Under the pieces are notes generated by a model. It had not been told where the DNA came from. It was given only the letters and a program-made list of their open reading frames with translations, and made no database searches. The position numbers and the translations under genes are program-made. From the NCBI GenBank assembly GCA_950295325.1, contig OX485806.1, positions 43,829,169 through 43,893,168 on the forward strand: a DNA stretch of 64,000 nucleotides, read 5' to 3'. The stretch is from Polytrichum commune (Eukaryota > Streptophyta > Polytrichopsida > Polytrichales > Polytrichaceae). The first letter of the stretch is position 1, and each line of letters opens with the position of its first letter. Positions 55,635-64,000 of the stretch are shown here, piece after piece.

Positions 55635-56856
55635 GTGGATATGGAGGAGGGTGTGAGACACATGGACAACATCCATTCTACTTCAATAGCCGCATTGTAC
55701 TCCTTACAACTATGGAACAACCTTCTTCTAGGGGATCATGAACTAGGGTATTGGGTGAAGCCACACTCTACTACATGGTTTTCCAGGTTTGTGATTGAGA
55801 AGTACGTCGATGACCGATGGTCATCTTTAATCTGGATGACCAAAGCCTCCGTTTTTTTAGCTCTCCCACCAACTTCGGCCTCTTATACAAAAACAAAATA
55901 TTAGATACCGACTTGCAATTCCCTTTGTTGTACGTGTTGCATGTACGCTCCTAAAGTTAGCACATGCAACTAGTATGCGATTGTGTTCCAAATTATTTGC
56001 TATTGGCATCTCAACTGTCTCCAGTGTAGTACATGATACATGTCGTGTTATTAACATTGGCTTACGTCATGAAATTGCTTGGCCGACCGGAAACCGTCTT
56101 CTTCAAGTTCAAAATGATTTTAAGGTATTGTGTGGATTGCCAGCCGTAGGTGGTGCAATTGATGGTACACATATCCATATTTCTAAACCTAGGGTAGGCC
56201 CAGAGGATTACTTTTATTTCAAAACTCATGGTTATACATTGAATTGCCAAGCCGTAGTTGATAGTAGGAAGATTTTTTTAGATTTGTTTTTAGGCATGCC
56301 CGGTTCTACCAATGATGCTAGGATGCTTCGACGCTCTAGCCTTTACCAACTTGGTGTGAGGGGGGAACTCTTTCCCCCATCCCTAGGTAGAGATGGATTT
56401 CCACCTTATCTTTTGGGTGATTCGGGGTACCCAAACTTACCTTGGTTAGTGACTCCCCACCGTGGTAATAACCTCACAATGTTAGAGGCCCTCTATAATA
56501 GGAAACTACGTAGGGGTAGGGGGGTTGTGGAAAATGCCTTTGGCATCTTGAAAATGACTTGGCGGGAACTCTTAGGAAAATCCGAGCTTAATGTTGTTTA
56601 TCTGCCCGATGTTATTACCGCATGTGCTATATTGCACAATGTTCTAAGAAAACAAGCAAATGAAGATTTGGAGGCCTTGGGCGCTATGGAGAATAATGGA
56701 GGAGTGGAAGATGACAATGACGATGCATATTTGGACACAGAAATATATAATGTTTGTGATGATGGACAACCCCAAAGTAGGACTACAAATGATGGAGAGG
56801 GTCTTCGATGCTCATTGGCTTCTTACCTAGGATCCCAAAGAGGAGTTCCACCATGA
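55635..56856 (+). pseudogene. PIF/Harbinger transposase 2 (frameshifted)
   Basis: The N-terminal part (55635-55860: GYWVKPHSTTWFSRFVIEKY) is in one frame; from LSHQLRPLIQKQNIRYR at about 55860 it continues in another, so one base was gained or lost in the T7 run at 55853-55860. The rest is intact to 56856: ACTLLKLAHATSMRLCSKLFAIGISTVS in pieces (HTH-like), first Asp in VGGAIDGTHIHI, second in LLGDSGYPNLPW, Glu in VVENAFGILK, then an acidic tail. It differs clearly from transposase 1, so it belongs to another family of the superfamily. Confidence 0.82.
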
Positions 56857-57770
56857 TCTTTATAAAATTTTGTGAGAGTTGTATATTATGATTTCTAGTA
56901 ATAAAGCCTTATGGTTGTTTCAATAAAACTATATGTTTGTTGGAAGTTGGTTGTCAATCTAACCTTTTGATGTATACATAATTGTCACTCTACATAATAT
57001 ATGCAATCTTTTACATCGCATATGACCTTCTAAACTTATGTGGAATTGTTGAGTACATGTCATCTTAATCCTTATACACTTCATTCATATTTATCTTTTG
57101 AAATGCATTCAATATGCCTTCAATATGCATTCAAGTTGTTTACTTCATTACCCTATAATGGTGCATATTAAATTAAATATCCTTAAAATGAAGTCAATGT
57201 CTTCACATGTCCGAACAAACTTTTGTACTTGGGTGTCATTTGCAAACACTATTTTCAAATTTTTTGTTATGATGGAATATGATGGACCCTTAAGTACCAA
57301 AGAGCACACAAGTTTATCATGCGAGACGTACAATAAAGAAAACTAGCATAGAGACATTGTCATGTTATGATGCAATTTCAATATAGGAATATTATAATAA
57401 CAATTACATCCTACATAGAAGTGAAAGGGACAAGCTCTTATTACAAAAATATATATATTAAAAAAGAAAATGCTATTTATATTGTATGAGCTAAAATCAT
57501 AAAATCAAAAGGAAGAAGATGCTTATATTATTAATTTTCATAATATGCTTGAACTAAAACAAAAGAGCACACCCTATAGGAACACATAATCTAAGATGTC
57601 TCATTACTAGGTTCCGGAGTGGAAGCCTTCCGGGGAGGCTCAATGTGGCCCCTCAAACCTAATGACAACACACTAGAAATATTTCTTAGAGCTAAAACTA
57701 TTTTGCCTTGCTTAAGAATTGCAAGTCGGGCGTTGTCGGCCGCTACTTAGCTTTGTTCATATCCCGCATG
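56857..57770. other. spacer between convergent Harbinger genes
   Basis: AT-rich with no gene. Poly(A)-type signals occur for both convergent genes (AATAAAG near 56900 on plus). Confidence 0.45.
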
Positions 57771-58862
57771 TCACGTTTGTTGGTACGCCATTTGTTCCGA
57801 AAACAATCGAAGATGCACCTCTAACTTATTGGATTTCGTTTCTTTTGTCACCAATGTCATTTCCTTCATTTGAGTTGCAATAGCCTCCCCGGAGGCTTTA
57901 GCAACCTCTACTAATGCCGATACACCTCCCGAAGACTTTATCCTTATAGCGATATTTGCAATTTTCCTCTTAGTAATATAATGGCTAGAGTCTGATAAAA
58001 ACACGATACTCCTTCTTAGAGGAGGGGTAACACCGTACAATGATGTACCATTTGGGGCACCCATCCGACCTAAAGGGTTGGGTCCTTGACAGGACAACGA
58101 GGGGGGAGGTACCGGCCTATTGGGGGATCCATCCAACGGGTCACAATCCGTTGGAGGATCTCTACCATCAATAACTCTTTTTACATGGTCAATGTTAGGA
58201 GTACCATCCAAACCTTCAATGCTTGTCTCCTTAACACTAAGGTTCACGACCTCTACATCATCTTCACCACTATCAAAATTCCCACATGAAAATACATCAT
58301 CGTGAGAATTTAATAAATCACGAACATGAGGAGGTTGGATTTGGGGCCAGCGTCCAAACCACTCATGAATTCTTACATAAATTTTCTTAGAAAATATTTT
58401 AGGTAATTTCTCCGCGGTTAATTTGTTAGGGGTTAGTAACCAATAGTCTTCATCATTTATGCCGGTGCGAGCATAGTAATCCACAACCCGGTGGCAGTCA
58501 TGTAGGATAAGATGCCACTTACCCTTACATGTCATACTATCACGAAAATGCGTAGAGAAACCGGAAGCCATGATTTTATCCGAGATACGGCTCCACTTAA
58601 TGACCTCGGAATCCATGAGGTCACACCCATCAATAATGTCAAGCTCCTCTAGGAATTCCTCACGTTTTGCGTTCACAATCGCTATCATTTTGTTTAAGCT
58701 CCAATTTGGACGCCTATCCCGACGTGCCTTTTGGGATATCTCCCCTTGTGAATCAGAGGTGAATGGCCGCTTGCCTCGACTACGTACACGAGAGGCCACC
58801 AGACCATGTTGTTGATGCCCCACACCTACAAAAACAATATAAATTTTAGTAACCCTATACAC
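57771..58862 (-). CDS. Harbinger-associated Myb/trihelix-like protein 2
   Basis: 363 codons without interruption. A basic N-terminal stretch (RVRSRGKRP) may be a nuclear signal. The Myb/trihelix region reads NWSLNKMIAIVNAKREEF, VIKWSRISDKI and CKGKWHLILHDCHRVVDYY, the three-Trp pattern. A long acidic and Pro-rich linker and a C-terminal helical part (ALVEVAKASGEAIATQMKEM) follow. It converges on transposase 2, the usual pair layout. A TTGTAG acceptor-like site lies at about 58825, so the real start may be in an upstream exon. The encoded partner would help the transposase bind the element ends. Confidence 0.72.
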   Translation of the reverse strand: MYRVTKIYIVFVGVGHQQHGLVASRVRSRGKRPFTSDSQGEISQKARRDRRPNWSLNKMIAIVNAKREEFLEELDIIDGCDLMDSEVIKWSRISDKIMASGFSTHFRDSMTCKGKWHLILHDCHRVVDYYARTGINDEDYWLLTPNKLTAEKLPKIFSKKIYVRIHEWFGRWPQIQPPHVRDLLNSHDDVFSCGNFDSGEDDVEVVNLSVKETSIEGLDGTPNIDHVKRVIDGRDPPTDCDPLDGSPNRPVPPPSLSCQGPNPLGRMGAPNGTSLYGVTPPLRRSIVFLSDSSHYITKRKIANIAIRIKSSGGVSALVEVAKASGEAIATQMKEMTLVTKETKSNKLEVHLRLFSEQMAYQQT

Positions 58863-60640
58863 TTACCCACAAAGACAATTCCCAATACTAACAATTCCAA
58901 GTATTCACAATTTCAGTTTTGCTAATTAACAACAAATACAAATTCCAGCTAATTCAAAACGCAGCTCAAACAATTCCCAGAAAAATAGAATATATAAACC
59001 AATTAATGCTGGTTGTGCTCTCTGTACCGCTCTACCATTCGGTGTACAGTGTATATATTTCAAGCAATGTTGGTAGTGCTCTCTGTACCGCTCTACCATT
59101 CGGTGTACAATGTATATATTTCAACCAGAGTAAGGTTCTAGTCCCGAAGTATTTCAGATATGGACGTTATACCCTGGGGCCTAATTGCCGCAGAGTCCCT
59201 AAACCCAAGCAGGTTAAATTTGCACTGCAGCATGAACTGCACATTTCAACCGGGGAGTGGTGTGAGGTTTTGTCATTAACAGGGCATTCATGTGTGTCTG
59301 AGGGGAACGGCGAATGATTTCTAAGTGCATACACTTGGAACGACTCAAGAAGGCCCTGAAGAATAATTGGAGAAGGATTGGAGCTGAACTTATCAGGGTG
59401 GCTGCCAAAGGGAGCATTGGGAGTGGAAAGGACTCTGCCGAAGGCCCAACCAGAAATGGGGGCTGCCATAGCTGTCGCAGAATGCCGAGGAAGCTTGGCC
59501 GAACCAACAACCTGTAAAAAAAATCGCAGAATGTTTAATAGGCCCTGCTGCATTGAAATGTACCTCGCAGAGGGGCGAGTGATTTGTGCATACTGAAATG
59601 GCGTATGCCTGCCGTATTGAAATGTGAGGCGGACCTGTGAATGGCCAGGTACCTGAATGCCTAGCTCACAATTCCCGAAGTCGGTGTGGCTGGAGCAGCA
59701 ACCTTCACAGGAGTTGGTTCCTGTGAATTTGAAGTGACGTGAATTGCGGTGGAAATGCAGGAAAAACACTGAACCAGCAACCCGAAACCCGCAACCAGAA
59801 ACCAAAGGATGGCGTTGCTGAACTAGTTGGAGCACACAACCAACAATGCAGCTCCGAAAATACCCATAGTCGTTGTATCACCAAATTATTTGCAATTTCG
59901 TTTGCGGAATCCCTTATAGGAGGTCGCCCCCGGTGGTTTCGGCGATTGAGATCTGTTGGCCTAGACCTTGAAGCCCAATTGAAATTCTATGAGAAGGCCC
60001 TAACCTTGAAGCCCAATTGAAATTCTATGAGAAGGCCCTGACCTTGAAGCTCAATTGAATTTCGGTGAGAAGGCACCGTTACACCCAGGAATCCTTATGA
60101 AGGAGGTTGCCCCAGGTTTCGGCGATTGAAAAGTCCGTTGGAACGGACCTTCAAGCTCAATTTAAATTTTGTTAGAATCACCGTTATTTTGCGGAATTCT
60201 TCATGAAGGAGGCCGCCCCGGTGGTTTCGGCGATTGAAAATTCCGTTTGTCTCAGCTGTGAGAAGACACCGTTAGAGGCGAACGCGAAGTCCGGGTAGTG
60301 GGACCCTCGGTCTTCACCTGGTTTTACGGGTAAAGTTCAATTTTCAGCGACGATAGCTAAAAACGGAGGGTGGCCAATCCGGTGGCGTGCTCTCTGAAGC
60401 TTAAGGATGCTACAATCCCTCCGCATTGTTAGCGGGGGCAAGAAGCCTCGGTAGTAGGACTGCAGGCTCGGCAGTAATTTGCGACACGAACCTTAGTGCC
60501 AGCTCAGCCCGGGACTTTAAATCGGCCTAGGTGGGGAAGGCCGGTATTAAGTACCGGGTTTTACCCTAAAACCCGCCTCCCTAAAGTCAAGTGGGGAGGG
60601 GTATAAGGAACATAACATTAATGTGTAGTCAAGTCTGCAA
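58863..60640. other. non-coding stretch with small tandem duplications
   Basis: A ~61-bp unit (CTCTCTGTACCGCTCTACC...) is duplicated at 59008-59125. A 39-bp unit (CCTTGAAGCCCAATTGAAAT...) occurs at about 59967-60045 and in diverged form to 60070. GGAGG(T/C)(C/T)GCCCC-(C)GGTGGTTTCGGCGATTGA recurs three times (59920, 60095, 60210) with ~120-150-bp spacing. Several frames overlap on both strands with no domain. It may be the right end of Harbinger element 2 or a decayed repeat. Confidence 0.45.
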
Positions 60641-61379
60641 AAACACAATTCAGCTTTAAACCACTTTATGGTTTTAGAGGTGGGTCCTAGAAACCTAAAT
60701 TGGGCCACTCCATGCACAAAATTTGTTATTTTTAGTTATACACTCTCATTTCTATCTAGTTGTGTCAGGAGTGACCCTATCTAAAATTGACTTATCTTCA
60801 AGTGCTCATTTTGAACCCGGGGAGGGCAGTGTGTTAAAAAGTTAAGGATATAGGTGCGAACAACCATTATTTTATAGGGGGTATTACTTTCAATTCTTTT
60901 TTTTCACATGCTATCATTATATGATTTTCTACTTTGGGTTAATAGAAAAATGGCTTGCATTACTTATAATTCCAAATTCCCTATTATTCCATACCCTATA
61001 GTACTTTAAAGATGTCCAATGCCATTTTTGATACCCTATATTACTCTTAAGTCCAATTATAATTTTTTGCCCCCATGTTTTTAAAATACCCTATCATTTG
61101 TTCACACGTATGTTGCTACTCCAACCAATGACTACCCTCCCCGGGATTTTGAATTGGTTGAATATCTTAATGTCATATAGGATTAAGGGTAATGATCATC
61201 AATGTCACACACACACACACACACGTGTGTGTGTGTGTGTATTCATCCTTGGGATAAGATATTGTACTAAATAAAGTTTCAAATTTCCATTTTTTAAGAA
61301 TGATTTTAAGACTTGGTGAGGCTTGTAGTAATTGTGTAGATATGTTGTACATTGAGCCACTACATCATTGGTAGGACAC
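60641..61379. other. AT-rich spacer with a CA/GT microsatellite
   Basis: No gene. At 61206-61241 a run of CA units passes directly into GT units, making a perfect ~36-bp self-complementary microsatellite. Confidence 0.55.
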
Positions 61380-61890
61380 TTAGTGCATTTTACAAACAAT
61401 GTGCAACGTAACATAAGGAGGATTAAAGTCATTTGAAATAAAAACTATAAAAGAATTCCAAATAATAATGGTTCCATTGAAAATAGACAAGCTCATTACA
61501 AAGTAGATAGCTATAAAATGTTGGCCATTACTTTTTAGCAGAATTAATAGGGATTGAATTTATAGATCCTAGGGTTCATGTTTGGTATGATTTATTGTAA
61601 GCATGTTGCACATTGGATGGATGAATGAAAGACGTGTTTGACGTACATGGAAAAACATGTTGTGTTTTGTTAGAAGATCTTTAGACACAAGTTTTTGGCA
61701 ATGCCTTGTATGGAATCATGTTTGCAACATTTTTATGTATTGGGCAAGAATTATTATGGACTACAGTAAATTGCATTGGCATAAGGAATATAAGTAATAG
61801 TAGGGTACTAAAAAGAAAGTCATTTAAAAGGATTAAGAAATCAGAAGGAACCTTTAATTCATGCCTTGGAGGTGATTAGCCCCTAAGTAG
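61380..61890. repeat. diverged copy of the 1.04-kb dispersed repeat
   Basis: Aligns with 54080-54860: ATCATTTGAAATAAAAA-type start, GAATTCCAAATAAT, GACAAG/TCTCATTA, GGATCCTAG, and a ...GGTGATTAGCCCC end, with many substitutions. It is older than the other two copies. Confidence 0.6.
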
Positions 61891-63860
61891 AAGGTGGACC
61901 AATCTTTGAGCCAGTGTTTGCTTACCATTTTGTCTTGCCACGGGTTGTGGCAAAGTTCCTTGCAAGTTTTATGTGCTTCCATTTATATTAAAAGCTTCCA
62001 CAGGCTTGATGGAAAATGCCTCCGCATCCTCCTCTACAATGTGAAAGGTTGTAGAGACGTTAACAAGCCATAAACACTCTTGTAAAAGAGGAAAATATCA
62101 ACCAAAGATGAAGAGGTTGGGTCCGAAATGAAAATGGGCCTCTGAAAAGGACTTGATTCTTGAACCCCATGATGATATTTTCAAACTTCCTAAATTTAAG
62201 TAATTCATATTTTCAAAACAAAGGTCAGTTACTTACAAATTCATCAGTTCACACAAAGGCCAGGGCAAAATTCCAAATTGTGACAAAGTCTAACTTTATG
62301 GGCATTATCATGGCAAATTTCCAAGAAACACAACCTTGGAAAATGCTGCAGATGTCATTTCGATGCCATTTGACAAAGTATGTGTAAACTTGGAACCAAA
62401 CTTTTGGTGCCCACAATATAGATATTTTCCATCTCTGTACCAAGACAAATTAATTCCAATTTATGGGCATAATCCTCAGTTATTTTTAAAACCCTAGAAG
62501 TATTTCTATACTCATTTTGGAAGTAATTCAAAACAATATTTTAATTTTGGAACAAATTTTTTACTTTCCAAAATGCTGATATTTGTTGTCTCCACACCGA
62601 GACACCAAATTCTAACTTTTAGGATGTCATCTTTGGTTATTTCCAAAATTCTAGAAGCCTGGAATTTTTTTTCTTTCATTATTCATGGGGAGTGCAGAAA
62701 GCGATATTCTCAAGAGAGAAATACACTAAACATGATATTTAGTGTCATATAATATTTTATGTCAGCATGATAACTTTTCGGGTAACCACTTCTTATGAAT
62801 ATGTGAATAAATACTGTCATAGATGATGGATGATAACTTTAAGTTCATCCATTGCCAAAAGCCTACTTGCTCTTGTTTGCCCACTCTTCTCTAGGGTGCA
62901 CCGCGTCCACACTAACGACTCCTCCTTGCATAGTGTGCTTGAGAGTTCGCCTGTGACACCCTAACATTTATGGAATGAAATATTGTCATAAATGATCGAT
63001 TTTTGGATGAAAAATCACTTAGTCAGTACCAGTAATTGCAACACTATAAATCTATAACTCCCAATTTTTTTTTACAAGAAATGACAAATAATGTGGGGTT
63101 CACATTTAGTGTTGGGGACACTACACCAGGGTTTACAATTAGTATTGATCAAGATAATTAGAATTCATGACACTAAATATCATATGTAGTGTAGTGATTT
63201 ACATCCATAATATTAGATGAAGAATGTAAAGTATAGACAAATTTCATCCACATTTAGGTACTTTCATCCATAAAATAGTGGCACCTGTTCAAAATTGGAA
63301 ACATTCCAGAGATACCATTCGCCAAAAGAGAGGGAATATGTACCCAAATATTCCCTTCCCCTCCAGAAAACATTGTGTGTTGAGCTATACATAGCTTCAG
63401 CAAACACAACCTAGAAGCACATTGGGAGGCTTTTTGAAAGCACTTCAAAAGAAGTGCTCAAATACGGAAACAAAATTTTTGTGCCCAAAAAATTGATACT
63501 TGTTGTCTCTATACCAAGACAACTATTTCTACGTTTTGGGGCATCATCCAGAGTTGTACAAGAAACCTCAGAAGCACTAGGAGTCATTTTGAAATGAATA
63601 AAAATCACAATGTGAAAATTCAAAACTCAAATTTTGTTGCCCAAACTACTGATAGTTGTTGTCATGTCACCAAGATAACAATCCCAATATTTTGTGTATC
63701 ATCCTTTGTTGTTTCTGAACCCCATGAGAGTTAGACGAATCATTTTGAAAGCACTTGAAGAATAGTGTTAAAACTTGGAACTGAATTTCCGGTGGCCAAA
63801 ATGTAGATATTTGTACATAAAGTAAAAAAATAACAAATGCTCAATTTTGGAATCATCCTT
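61891..63860. repeat. diverged ~150-170-bp repeats
   Basis: Units built around AACTTGGAAC(C/A)AA-TTTT, CCAAAAT...GATA(T/C)TTGTTGTCTC, ACC(G/A)AGACA and CATC(C/A)T..GTT(G/A)TTTC occur at about 62380, 62540, 63460, 63620 and 63770. Between them (62700-63400) is AT-rich spacer with a segment resembling 17130-17270. No gene is recognised. Confidence 0.5.
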
Positions 63861-64000
63861 GCTGATTTCCAAGGCTAGGGTGAACCAGCACCTACACTCG
63901 TACCTTCGGGGGATGAAGGCCTCGCGGATGACACTGAAAACGTCATCCTTCTTTATGGGAAAGCCTTCCTTTAGAAAGCTCTCATTTTTTCTGCACCCGA

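Overview
This window looks like repeat-rich intergenic DNA from a land-plant nuclear genome. The signs are intron-containing transposase genes with GT..AG introns, plant-type Ty3/gypsy and Ty1/copia polyproteins, PIF/Harbinger two-gene elements, a hAT element, MITEs and a tRNA-derived SINE. The MULE-type transposase with a GCM/WRKY-like zinc cluster and a SWIM finger recalls, from memory only, elements of mosses, lycophytes and ferns. I would not name a species. I see no confident single-copy host gene, no rRNA gene, no intact tRNA gene and no CRISPR array.

Layout. (1) 0.6-1.6 kb: first copy of a ~1.04-kb dispersed repeat; a near-identical second copy is at 53.9-54.9 kb, with partial or diverged copies at 15.7 and 61.4 kb. 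(2) 2.0-12.3 kb: a decayed Ty3/gypsy element on the minus strand. Its pol frame carries a cytosine-C5 DNA methyltransferase domain between protease and reverse transcriptase, and its integrase ends in a PHD finger. (3) 17.3-17.9 kb: a MITE with an internal foldback. (4) 18.45-36.02 kb: a Ty1/copia element with a 301-bp 5' LTR and CTTTG target duplications. Its 3' LTR is interrupted by (5) a ~11.9-kb DNA transposon (23.93-35.79 kb). That transposon carries a MULE-like transposase on the minus strand and, on the plus strand, a multi-exon gene for an amino-type (N6-adenine or N4-cytosine) DNA methylase. Between the methylase exons lies a ~3.4-kb tandem array with a recurring palindrome. (6) 36.0-47.2 kb: a ~318-bp tandem repeat into which a 10.36-kb hAT element inserted (54-bp TIRs, 9-bp duplication CTGAGCGTG). 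The hAT transposase gene appears uninterrupted. Nested in this element are a foldback element and a PIF/Harbinger element with transposase, trihelix-like partner and a dense cluster of perfect hairpins. (7) 47-53.9 kb: unrecognised sequence, a SINE and a ~395-bp direct duplication. (8) 55.6-58.9 kb: a second PIF/Harbinger pair. (9) 59-64 kb: small tandem duplications, a CA/GT microsatellite and diverged ~170-bp repeats.

How it fits together. The order of insertion is readable: the copia inserted first and the MULE-like element then entered its 3' LTR; separately, the hAT split a tandem repeat and was itself invaded by a Harbinger element. The main biological point is that two unrelated mobile elements, ~20 kb apart, each carry a DNA methyltransferase of a different chemistry. 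One of them also carries a PHD finger where related elements carry a chromodomain. Both methyltransferase copies are damaged here. Many stop codons in the gypsy and copia elements can be explained by single C-to-T or G-to-A changes, as expected for decay of methylated DNA.
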